Source of the DNA: Chthonomonas sp. UBA2362 | GTDB lineage: Bacteria; Armatimonadota; Fimbriimonadia; Fimbriimonadales; Fimbriimonadaceae | NCBI GenBank assembly: GCA_002344135.1 | Contig: DDTO01000008.1 | Location: 124,001-188,000, forward strand | DNA: 64,000 nt | Reading direction: 5' to 3' | Part shown: positions 25,599 to 32,793 of the stretch, piece by piece | Position numbering within the stretch: position 1 is the first letter of the stretch | Layout of the letters: the number at the start of each line of letters is the position of its first letter | Position numbers and translations under genes: made by a program | Notes under the pieces: generated by a model | Database searches by the model: none | Told to the model about the DNA's origin: nothing | Seen by the model: the letters and a program-made list of their open reading frames with translations, nothing else

Positions 25599-26791
25599 AA
25601 GAAGAAATCCGCAGAATCATGAAACTGGTCGAGGAGGGCAAGCTCTCCGCCGACGATGCCGCCGAACTCATCGACGCTTTCGAATCGGCGCCCGCCGAGG
25701 AAGACGCGGCCGAGCCAGGCGACTCCACCGAATCCAAAGAAACCGACGACCAAGCGAAAAAGGATCCCTTTGCCGCCGTGGTCGAGGCGATCGAGAAAAT
25801 CGGCAAGGAGGTATCGACATCCGTCAACTGGAGCGAGATTGCTGCTCAGATCAAGGAGGGCACGAAGAAGGGCGTGGAAGCGATCAAGCACGCCGCCGAG
25901 CAAGCCAAGTCAGGCCGTGGCTGGACCCTCTTCGGCATTGCCGAGAAGAAGGAGGTCGAACTTCCGCTCGATGTCCCAGCCGGCAAGATCCTCAGGATCG
26001 AAAACGGAAGCGGCGATGTCAAGGTCTATGGCGGAGCGACGAGCGGTGTCCTCATCGCCCGGGCGACGATCCGCGGCAAGGATGCCGACGACGCCAAGTC
26101 TCGCGCCGAGACGTACACGCCGGTCATCGAAGAGAGCGACCATTTCGTGCTCATCCGCCAGCCCGACGTAGGCGGTCTTCACGTGGACCTGGAAGTCCGC
26201 ATCTCGGGCACGTCCTCCGTCGAAGTGCGCTGCGAGTCGGGCGACATTCATGTCGACGGCACGGGTGGAGGATGTCGCATCGATGGGCGCAGCGGCGATG
26301 TTCGGCTGACCGGCCTCGACGGCGCTGTCGAGCTCGACACCGTCAGCGGCGACGTCTACATCGCCGATTCGAAGGCCACCTCTCTGGATCTCGAAGGGAA
26401 GAGCGGCGACATCCGGATCGAGCGGGTCAAAGGCAACTTCAACATTCGAACGAGCGCTGGCGACGTCTCGCTCCGCGAAGTGTCGGGCCGCACCATCTCG
26501 GTGGAAGCAGTGTCCGGCAGCGTTCATCTGGACGTCGACGAACCGGTCGATGGCACGATCAACATCCGAACGGTGAACGGCAATTCGCGAGTCGGCATCC
26601 CGGATGGCTCGAACTGCCGGGTCGCCCTTTCCACCCTGCGGGGGGGAGTTCACACCGAGCTGTTCCTGAAGGACGAGGCCCGTCACGAGAACCGCATCAC
26701 CGGCGTGCTGGGCGACGGTGCTGGAACCGTGGATATCAGCGCCGTGAACGGCGACGTGATGCTGGCTCTGCACGATACAGCGACGCTGTAG
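25595..26791 (+). CDS. DUF4097 (YvlB/LiaX-like) beta-helical protein with N-terminal SHOCT-like helix
   Basis: 398 aa. Seen: N-terminal EIRRIMKLVEEGKLSADDAAELIDAFE (a SHOCT/YvlB_N motif), a Glu/Ala-rich linker to about 115, then a right-handed beta-helix built of repeated SGDV/SGDI rungs (NGSGDVKVYG, ESGDIHVDG, RSGDVRLTG, VSGDVYIAD, KSGDIRIER, SAGDVSLRE). No signal peptide. In Firmicutes relatives respond to cell-envelope stress and antimicrobial peptides; the same role is inferred. Overlaps DUF2089 by 4 bp. Confidence 0.87.
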   Translation: MKEEIRRIMKLVEEGKLSADDAAELIDAFESAPAEEDAAEPGDSTESKETDDQAKKDPFAAVVEAIEKIGKEVSTSVNWSEIAAQIKEGTKKGVEAIKHAAEQAKSGRGWTLFGIAEKKEVELPLDVPAGKILRIENGSGDVKVYGGATSGVLIARATIRGKDADDAKSRAETYTPVIEESDHFVLIRQPDVGGLHVDLEVRISGTSSVEVRCESGDIHVDGTGGGCRIDGRSGDVRLTGLDGAVELDTVSGDVYIADSKATSLDLEGKSGDIRIERVKGNFNIRTSAGDVSLREVSGRTISVEAVSGSVHLDVDEPVDGTINIRTVNGNSRVGIPDGSNCRVALSTLRGGVHTELFLKDEARHENRITGVLGDGAGTVDISAVNGDVMLALHDTATL

Positions 26792-26819
26792 GCCGCTGCT
26801 CCGCGGCGAGGAACGTTCG

Positions 26820-26863
26820 GTGTTCGGGCCTCCATCCGCTCCCGACGGAGGGGGGCCGAACAC
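26820..26863. terminator. Large imperfect hairpin after the DUF4097 gene
   Basis: GTGTTCGGGCC (26820-26830) and GGCCGAACAC (26854-26863) form a 10-bp stem with one bulged G, enclosing a smaller stem around CTCC/GGAG. No T-run follows. It separates DUF4097 from hicBA. Confidence 0.5.
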
Positions 26864-26893
26864 GTCCCCGAGGCCCTAGAGCGCAAGGAACGG

Positions 26894-26899
26894 TATCAT
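26894..26899 (+). promoter_or_regulatory. -10 box of a probable leaderless promoter for hicBA
   Basis: TATCAT, ending 3 nt before ATG 26903 and 6 nt before ATG 26906. The usual spacing here favours the second ATG as the true start. Confidence 0.5.
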
Positions 26900-26905
26900 C
26901 GGATG

Positions 26906-27124
26906 ATGCGGTTCCAGGCCATCTTCGTTTATGACGACGAGTATCAGGGCTACACGGTCGAGGTCCCGGAATTGCCCGGCTGCATGAGCCAAGGGAAGAC
27001 TCTGGATGAAGCCGTGGCCAATGTCAGAGAGGCGATTCAAGGTGTTCTCTTCGTGTTGGAGAAGAACGGCGAACCCTACAAGCCTGCGACACGTGCTGTG
27101 CTGGTGGGCGAGATCGCCGTCTGA
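26906..27124 (+). CDS. hicB: HicB-family antitoxin (short, no DNA-binding domain)
   Basis: 72 aa. Seen: the HicB partial RNase H-like fold FQAIFVYDDEYQGYTVEVPELPGCMSQGKTLDEAVANVREAI. The C-terminal ribbon-helix-helix or HTH domain of many HicB proteins is missing; the chain ends after KPATRAVLVGEIAV. It should neutralise HicA by direct contact. ATG 26903 just upstream is an alternative. hicA begins 2 nt after the stop. Confidence 0.88.
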   Translation: MRFQAIFVYDDEYQGYTVEVPELPGCMSQGKTLDEAVANVREAIQGVLFVLEKNGEPYKPATRAVLVGEIAV

Positions 27125-27126
27125 CC

Positions 27127-27351
27127 GTGGGAAAGCTTCCTGTCGTCTCAGGACAAGAAGCCGTGCGTGCTTTCGAACGGCTCGGTTGGGTGATGGATCA
27201 CCAGGCCGGAAGCCACATGATCCTGTACCGACGGGGCCACGCTACGCTATCCATTCCGAATCATCGTGAACTAGCGCCTGGACTCTTGCGAGGCCTCATT
27301 CGGCGGTCTGGACTGACCGTCGAAGAATTCCTATCGAGGCTGATTGAGTGA
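27127..27351 (+). CDS. hicA: HicA-family mRNA interferase toxin
   Basis: 74 aa, GTG start. Seen: the double-stranded RNA-binding-like fold with EAVRAFERLGWVMDHQAGSHMIL, where His30 in GSH is the catalytic residue of HicA RNases, then LSIPNHRELAPGLLRGLIRRSGLTVEEFL. Predicted to cut mRNA when free of HicB. The antitoxin-first order is common in hicBA pairs of this type. The 160 bp that follow hold hairpin repeats. Confidence 0.9.
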   Translation: MGKLPVVSGQEAVRAFERLGWVMDHQAGSHMILYRRGHATLSIPNHRELAPGLLRGLIRRSGLTVEEFLSRLIE

Positions 27352-27401
27352 AACCCACTCGAACCGGAGCGAGCCCCAAAGCACCGCTGGCGGGCCGCCT
27401 T

Positions 27402-27425
27402 CCCGCGGCAAGAGCCATCCGCGGG
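27402..27425. repeat. Dispersed hairpin repeat, copy A
   Basis: Stem CCCGCGG/CCGCGGG with loop CAAGAGCCAT. Flanks CCTT before and CTACC after are shared with the copy at 52791-52814, whose stem differs but still pairs. Confidence 0.7.
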
Positions 27426-27446
27426 CTACCGCGATAGGGTTGGTAG

Positions 27447-27470
27447 CCGGGGGATGGTTCGTGCCCCCGG
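27447..27470. repeat. Dispersed hairpin repeat, copy B (inverted)
   Basis: Stem CCGGGGG/CCCCCGG with loop ATGGTTCGTG, whose reverse complement CACGAACCAT matches the loop of the other copies. A GGCTACC/GGTAGCC stem (27424-27430/27442-27448) links copies A and B. Confidence 0.65.
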
Positions 27471-27488
27471 TGGCCGACTTCCGGCCTT

Positions 27489-27510
27489 CCCGCGGCACAA
27501 CCCATCGGCA
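27489..27510. repeat. Dispersed hairpin repeat, copy C (decayed)
   Basis: CCCGCGG followed by loop CACAACCCAT and CGGCA. The left arm and loop match copy A, but the right arm no longer pairs. Confidence 0.55.
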
Positions 27511-27513
27511 TTC

Positions 27514-29601
27514 TCAAACCGAGGCGAGGCCGAGGCGGCCCACTGCCGAATCGAGGTCATCGTAGGCCCGCATCGGAGGCAAATTGGCGAGAATTTCGTC
27601 GCCGTATCGCTTGGTTTGGACGCGGGGGTCGAGGATGGCGATCAAGCCGCTGTCCTCCGATCGGCGGATCAGCCGCCCCGCGCCCTGCCGCATGAGCATC
27701 TTGGCTTTCGGCAGGGTGTGGCTGGCGAAGGCGTCCCTTCCCAGGCCCTCCAGCCAAGCCATTCGCGCAATCTGCGGCGGATCGACCGGCACCTCGAAGG
27801 GAACACGGACGAGCACGACGCAGGAGAGAGTCTCCCCGGGGGCGTCGAAACCGGTCCAGTAGGAGCGGAGCGCGAAGAGCGAAGCGCGGACCTCGCTCCG
27901 GAAGCGGTCGCCGACGCTTGCGGCGCCATACGCTCGCTGCATCAGGACCGGAAGATCTGGCGGGAGGACGATGCGGCGATGGACTTCCTCCATTTCACGC
28001 CGGCTATGAAAGAGAGCGAGGGTCCTCCCCTCGACGGCACGGATGATGCGTCCAAGTTCCTGGGCGATTGCGTCGAAGTAGGCGAATTCCCGGCCGCTCT
28101 GCCGCGCCTCGCTTGGGTCGGGAATCGCGCCCCGACTAGGCATGAAGAGAGCGCTCTGGCTCTGAAAGTCGAAAGGTGAAGGCAGGATTTCGCGGAAGCG
28201 CGGATTTACGCCGGTCACATGAGTGAAGTAGTCGAAACCCCCATCCAGGGCGAGGGTCGCCGACAGGCACGCCGCGGGAGTTTGACTCCATAGGAGCGAT
28301 TCGAGCGGCCCGGCGAGGTCGATCACATCTCGGCGAACGTTGACCGGCCTTCCCGGATCGGCAGATAGATAGGTGACTCCCGCGCCGAGAGGAACGGCGT
28401 CTGGGTCGTGTTCTGGGTCGGTCTGGAAGAGGGTGCGACACCCCCAGGCGTATTCGTCCAGGTATGCCGCATACGTTCGCAAGGCGTCAGTCGCCCCGGC
28501 CTCGGTCTTGGCGGCGAGATTGCCGGGGTCCTTCCAGCGCACGAGAGCGGCCCGCGACTGAGCCACGAATTCGCTCGTCCGGTCGGCCACTTCCAGTGCG
28601 ATCTCTTCGAGCGGCTTCACTGCTTCCGGCAGGTAGGCCGCGCGCACCCGGGGGTGGGCGAACACGGTGTCTGGCGTGGCGGCCAGGATGCCCGATCGGC
28701 CCAGATCGTGGGCGAAAACCGCGAGGCGGCGCTGGGCCGCCTCCAGATGGTCACGGTACCGAGCGCCAAGGTCGAGCCAGGCCTTCAAGTCGTTGGCGGC
28801 GTCGGCAGCGGGTGCGAGACTCTGTTCGAGTCTTCCGGCGAGTCCGGCCAAGGCGGCAAGCTTCGACTCGTTCAGTTCGAACTCGAGCGCGTTCATCGCC
28901 GCCTCTGGGAGGTCGTGGGCTTCGTCGACGACGAGGTAATCGTACTTGCCGAGAATCGCCATCGCGCCGTTCGTGGTGCGTTTGAGGAGCGCGTCCTGCA
29001 GCACGACCGAGTGGTTGGTGATGACGATCGAGGCTCGTTCCGCCGCCCGCCGGGCTCTGTAGTAGAAGCAGTCGTCGTACCGGTCGCAGAGCCGGGCCGG
29101 GCACACCGGGGGCGCGGCGATGCTCGCCCAGGTCCGGCTGATTTCTCGTCCCTGCAGATCGACCAACTGGCGGTACTCGCTCTCGATTCCCAGCGTCGCC
29201 CGATCCAGCAAGAGCCGACCCACCGGCGGGGCATGCTGAGCCGCCGCTGCGAGGCAGGCGTAACGCTGGCGACCGATGAGGAACTGGCACGAAGGGGGCT
29301 CTGTCCCTTCGAAGAGTTCGAGGGCGAGCGGGAGGTCCTTGCGCCAATACTGTTCGGCGAGAACGTTGGTGTAGGTGGCGATCACGGTTCGCTTTTCGTC
29401 GGCGATCGCACAGGCGATGGCAGGGATCAGGGCGGCCAACGACTTGCCGAGGCCGGTTGGAGCCTCGAAGGCCCCCGTTTCTCCGGCCTGGATGCAGTCG
29501 GCGAGAAGCAACGCCAGTTGTCGCTGGTCCGGCCGCTCGACGAACCCGTCTCGCTGGAGCAAGCGCTCGAAGGCGCCGTCGACCAGTGACTGAGCCGTCA
29601 T
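27514..29601 (-). CDS. dinG: DinG-family ATP-dependent Fe-S DNA helicase
   Basis: 695 aa. XPD/DinG superfamily 2 helicase that unwinds 5'-tailed DNA, D-loops or R-loops. Seen: EAPTGLGKS Walker A (46-54), Fe-S cluster cysteines 116, 167, 172 and 178 (YAC, CPARLC, DC), VVDEAHD Walker B (225-230), CLSATL motif III, FHSRREMEEVHRR motif IV region, SYWTGFDAPG motif V and RQGAGRLIRR motif VI. No exonuclease domain. The start overlaps the upstream DinB-fold gene by 4 bp. It is last in the run cdaA-cdaR-dinB-dinG. Confidence 0.93.
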   Translation of the reverse strand: MTAQSLVDGAFERLLQRDGFVERPDQRQLALLLADCIQAGETGAFEAPTGLGKSLAALIPAIACAIADEKRTVIATYTNVLAEQYWRKDLPLALELFEGTEPPSCQFLIGRQRYACLAAAAQHAPPVGRLLLDRATLGIESEYRQLVDLQGREISRTWASIAAPPVCPARLCDRYDDCFYYRARRAAERASIVITNHSVVLQDALLKRTTNGAMAILGKYDYLVVDEAHDLPEAAMNALEFELNESKLAALAGLAGRLEQSLAPAADAANDLKAWLDLGARYRDHLEAAQRRLAVFAHDLGRSGILAATPDTVFAHPRVRAAYLPEAVKPLEEIALEVADRTSEFVAQSRAALVRWKDPGNLAAKTEAGATDALRTYAAYLDEYAWGCRTLFQTDPEHDPDAVPLGAGVTYLSADPGRPVNVRRDVIDLAGPLESLLWSQTPAACLSATLALDGGFDYFTHVTGVNPRFREILPSPFDFQSQSALFMPSRGAIPDPSEARQSGREFAYFDAIAQELGRIIRAVEGRTLALFHSRREMEEVHRRIVLPPDLPVLMQRAYGAASVGDRFRSEVRASLFALRSYWTGFDAPGETLSCVVLVRVPFEVPVDPPQIARMAWLEGLGRDAFASHTLPKAKMLMRQGAGRLIRRSEDSGLIAILDPRVQTKRYGDEILANLPPMRAYDDLDSAVGRLGLASV

Positions 29602-30080
29602 CGCGGGAAGCCGGGGGCGTTCTTGATGAGATAGGCCTGGCCTTGGTGGTAAGCGCTGTGGAAAGAGAGACGGGCGAAAGCCCCCTCGCCGTCGATAACC
29701 GGCCCCAGCGCACTGACGATCTGCTTCGACCGGACTTCAGGGGCCGCTTCGCGAATGACTGGCTCGACGAGGCCTCTGGCAAAATCGAGCGCCCACGCCA
29801 CCGTCGCGGGATCGACCTCGTCGGGCGCATAAGGGAACGGGTTGTCGTTGACCGTCCCTTCCGTCGAAGCCGTCTTCAGCCTCCGGGCCTTCTCGTCGAG
29901 TGGCAGATCGAGAAGCTGGGAGATGAAAGACACCTCGACTCCGGCCACGTGGAGGGCCATTTCTCCGATCGAGGACATATCAGGGTAAGGTCGCCAGTTC
30001 AGTTGGCGCCCATCGAGGCCGGCGATCTCGTCTTCGAACCGCTGTCGCGATAGGCCCCAGGTGGCGGCAAAGTCGCTCAT
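29598..30080 (-). CDS. DinB/DUF664-family putative metal-dependent protein (copy 1)
   Basis: 160 aa from ATG 30080. Seen: a four-helix DinB plan with LHVAGVE (His ligand 1) and HSAYHQGQAYLIK (His ligands 2 and 3), the conserved metal triad. Members include thiol transferases and DNA-damage-induced proteins; the substrate is unknown. The frame open to 30134 enters the cdaR coding region. TAACGT ends 7 nt before the ATG and overlaps the cdaR stop codon, so it could be transcribed alone as well as in the operon. Confidence 0.87.
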   Translation of the reverse strand: MSDFAATWGLSRQRFEDEIAGLDGRQLNWRPYPDMSSIGEMALHVAGVEVSFISQLLDLPLDEKARRLKTASTEGTVNDNPFPYAPDEVDPATVAWALDFARGLVEPVIREAAPEVRSKQIVSALGPVIDGEGAFARLSFHSAYHQGQAYLIKNAPGFPR

Positions 30081-30090
30081 GGCCCTCACG

Positions 30091-31095
30091 TTACCCGCCG
30101 GGGGACGGGCCCTCGGTAGGCACCGAAGGCTCAATGGCGACGCGCTCGATCTCGATCGTCACTTTGACCTTGTCCGAGGAAAGCTTGGCATTCTTCTGGT
30201 CCAGGGGCTTCAGCTTTACCGTGGCCGTCGTGTTGGCACGAAGGTTCTTGAGATCGATCGGCTCGGTTCGGATAGTGGTCTGCGCGTTGACGGCTTCGGG
30301 GACGCCATCGACCATGACCTGCGTTGGTTGGATCTTGTAGCCTATGACCCGATAGCCGAACGGGGGCTCGCCGACCCACTCCGGGACTACGAGCAGCGCC
30401 CGGCTCGTGGGGGCCGCCGAAACCGCGACCCGGACCTTCACGCTTTTCGGCTCAACGGTCATGTCTTTGATCTGCTTGCCATCCTCTGCTTTGATTGGCT
30501 TGCCTTCCTCGTCCCGCAGCTCGACATCGGCCTGATACACGCCATTGATGCGAACCTGGGACATATCGAGGAGTACGACCGCCTTGCTCACGCGATTCAC
30601 CGCGTCCTCGGCGCCCTCGATCGTGACCTCTGCCGGCTCGACGAGGTCGTTAGTGGGGTCGGAGACGAGACCAGGCGCGATGGTCTTCAAGCGAATCACC
30701 TCCACTTGCTTCGAGATCTTCTTCTTGCGAGCGAGGGTTATCCAGACCGCCGATTGTTTGAGCGTCAACAGGGAGTTTAGCTTGGACGGCGCCGTCCATT
30801 GCACACGGTAGCTTCGTCTGCCCTCCTTGGCCTCCGAGAGGTCGACGAACGCCGTCACATCCTGTGTCCGAATCTTGTCCAGTTGGTCGGGCGCCGCTTC
30901 AGCGATGACATTGACTTTATCGAGTCCTTCGATGACGGTCAGTTCTGCGGGCAGGTCGCGAAACCCGAGCATGACCTCCAGTTCCTTTTGCTTGCTCGGC
31001 TGGCTGAGAAGGGAGACCTGCAGCCAAAGGAGGATGGCGACCGCCACGGAAGCGACCGCCAAGAGCATGCCGTCCCGAGTGAAGCCGGACCTCAT
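30091..31095 (-). CDS. cdaR: YbbR-domain regulator of diadenylate cyclase (CdaR)
   Basis: 334 aa. Seen: an N-terminal membrane anchor (GMLLAVASVAVAILLWLQVSLL, 9-30), then repeated YbbR domains, each ending in a vDls/pVkV strand (TAFVDLSEAKEG, VLLDMSQV, EPKSVKVRVAV, TEPIDLKNLRAN). The domains face outside and bind CdaA through the membrane. Its start overlaps the cdaA stop by 4 bp, the conserved cdaA-cdaR pairing. The Pro-rich tail is variable. Confidence 0.9.
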   Translation of the reverse strand: MRSGFTRDGMLLAVASVAVAILLWLQVSLLSQPSKQKELEVMLGFRDLPAELTVIEGLDKVNVIAEAAPDQLDKIRTQDVTAFVDLSEAKEGRRSYRVQWTAPSKLNSLLTLKQSAVWITLARKKKISKQVEVIRLKTIAPGLVSDPTNDLVEPAEVTIEGAEDAVNRVSKAVVLLDMSQVRINGVYQADVELRDEEGKPIKAEDGKQIKDMTVEPKSVKVRVAVSAAPTSRALLVVPEWVGEPPFGYRVIGYKIQPTQVMVDGVPEAVNAQTTIRTEPIDLKNLRANTTATVKLKPLDQKNAKLSSDKVKVTIEIERVAIEPSVPTEGPSPGG

Positions 31096-31931
31096 ACGCT
31101 CACCTTCTCCCGTCGTCGGCGACGGCGGCGATCATCCTGATGGACGCCGCGAATCTCGGTGTTGAGCACCTCGCGCAGCTCGTGATGGTCCTTGAGCCGG
31201 CGGATTTCGCCGTCTATTGCCACACTGATGGTGCCGCGTTCTTCGCTGACGATGATGACCACGGCGTCGGACTGCTCGGCGATGCCCAGGCCCGCGCGGT
31301 GTCGCATATGAAGATGGTGGTCGAGGTTCGAAGCCTCGCTCAAGGGCAGTCGGCAGGCCGCGGCGACCACGCGATCGTCGCGCACGACCGCGGCTCCGTC
31401 GTGGAGCGGATTGCCTTCATAGAAGATCGAACCCAGGAGCGGCGCGCTGACCTCGGCGTTCAGCTGGACACCGTTCTGGCAGATGTCCTCCAACTTGGTG
31501 CCGCGTTCGACAACGATGAGAGCGCCGATACTCGAGGCGGACATCTCGGCGGCGGCGCCGATGATCTCTTCGACGGTGTTGGCTCCGGCGCGGGCATCGG
31601 CACCCAAGCGGGTGGGCCAAAGCCCCAGCTTCGCGAATCCCTCGAGGGTCTGCCGCAGCTCGGGAAGCAGGAGAATCACCAGCGCAACCGGAGCCAGCAG
31701 AGTGGCTTTTTCCAGCACCCAATGCAGGGTCTTCAGCTGAAGGTGGTCGCTAATGAAAAGAGCGGCCACGAAGATGACGATCCCGCCAAGGATGCGCCAA
31801 GCTCGGGTGCTCCGGATGAGCGAGAGGATCCTGTAGACGACATAGGCGACTAGCAGGATATCGATGAGATTGATGAGGTTCTCTAGCGATACCTGCTTCA
31901 GCTCCTGAAGTCGTCGTATGGTGTCGTTCAA
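31092..31931 (-). CDS. cdaA: Membrane diadenylate cyclase CdaA
   Basis: 279 aa. Makes c-di-AMP from two ATP. Seen: three membrane helices (about 19-40, 47-62, 76-92), a linker, then the DAC domain with the DGA motif at 178-180 (NPLHDGAAVV) and the RHR motif at 210-212 (HMRHRAGLG). TTG start at 31931, chosen because the nearby ATG is out of frame; GAGAGGA lies 9 nt upstream and TAAAAT 8 nt before that. The very basic C-terminal tail (RRRRRRREK) is unusual. First gene of the run cdaA-cdaR-dinB-dinG. glmM, the usual third partner, is absent. Confidence 0.93.
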   Translation of the reverse strand: MNDTIRRLQELKQVSLENLINLIDILLVAYVVYRILSLIRSTRAWRILGGIVIFVAALFISDHLQLKTLHWVLEKATLLAPVALVILLLPELRQTLEGFAKLGLWPTRLGADARAGANTVEEIIGAAAEMSASSIGALIVVERGTKLEDICQNGVQLNAEVSAPLLGSIFYEGNPLHDGAAVVRDDRVVAAACRLPLSEASNLDHHLHMRHRAGLGIAEQSDAVVIIVSEERGTISVAIDGEIRRLKDHHELREVLNTEIRGVHQDDRRRRRRREKVSV

Positions 31932-32005
31932 CGGGGTGTCCTCTCATTTTAACGGAATTCGCCTGCCCCGCGATGGGCCGAGCGCCTGGTCACGGCAATA
32001 ACGCG

Positions 32006-32011
32006 TAGAAT
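32006..32011 (+). promoter_or_regulatory. -10 box of a probable leaderless promoter for mqnA
   Basis: TAGAAT, ending 5 nt before GTG 32017. Only GTGTC separates the box from the start codon. Confidence 0.6.
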
Positions 32012-32016
32012 GTGTC

Positions 32017-32793
32017 GTGCCGTACACCCTTGGATCGGTGCCTTACCTCAATGCCAAGCCGCTCGTCCGGTGGTTCGAAGAAGTTCCTGGTTCGGTGAGC
32101 GTGGTATACGACGTCCCCTCGCGGTTGCCTCGGCTGCTGGAGGAAGGCGAAGTCCAAGCCATCCTGGTGTCCTCGATCGAGGCCCTCCGTCGTCCGGACC
32201 TGTCCATCGCCGACGACGTCGCGATCTGCTCGGAAGCGGAGGTCCTGAGCGTCCGCCTCTTCTCCAAGAAACCGATCGCCGAGATCCGGCGACTCGCCCT
32301 CGACGCGAGTTCGATGACGAGCAACGCGCTGGCTCGGATCGTCCTCGCCCGGCGGTACGGGGTCGAGCCCGAATACTCAGCCGAGCCGCCCGAGCTGAGC
32401 TCGATGCTCCGTGAGCACGATGCCGCCTTGCTCATCGGAGACAAAGGGATGAAGGCCGAAGCCGGCGAGTTTGTCACCCTCGATCTCGGAGCTGAGTGGC
32501 GAGCGATGACAGACCTTCCCTTCGTCTGGGCCCTGTGGGTTGGCGAGCCGGAACTCGCCGGCGAACTCGGGGAGCTTCTGAGGGAGGCGCGCCGCTACGG
32601 GGAGGCGAACCTCGAGCGAATCGCCCGCGAGGAGGCGCCCACGGTCGGCCTGCCCGAGGAGACCTGCAGGCATTACCTGTCCGAGGTGATGTCGTACCGA
32701 TTCGGCCCGGCGGAAAGGGAGGGCTTCGACCGCTTCCGGCAGGAAGCCGAGGCTCTCGGCCTTCTTGGCGCCTCGCCCGTCCTCAGTGCTTGA
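32017..32793 (+). CDS. mqnA: Chorismate dehydratase MqnA (futalosine pathway)
   Basis: 258 aa. Converts chorismate to 3-enolpyruvylbenzoate, the first step of the futalosine route to menaquinone. Seen: GSVPYLNAKPLV at the N terminus (the family signature), VPSRLPRLLEEGEVQAILVSSIE, LALDASSMTSNALARI, and LLIGDKGM with DLGAEWRAMTDLPFVWALW. GTG start; no Shine-Dalgarno. Its end overlaps the convergent cytochrome gene by 11 bp. The rest of the pathway is outside the window. Confidence 0.93.
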   Translation: MPYTLGSVPYLNAKPLVRWFEEVPGSVSVVYDVPSRLPRLLEEGEVQAILVSSIEALRRPDLSIADDVAICSEAEVLSVRLFSKKPIAEIRRLALDASSMTSNALARIVLARRYGVEPEYSAEPPELSSMLREHDAALLIGDKGMKAEAGEFVTLDLGAEWRAMTDLPFVWALWVGEPELAGELGELLREARRYGEANLERIAREEAPTVGLPEETCRHYLSEVMSYRFGPAEREGFDRFRQEAEALGLLGASPVLSA

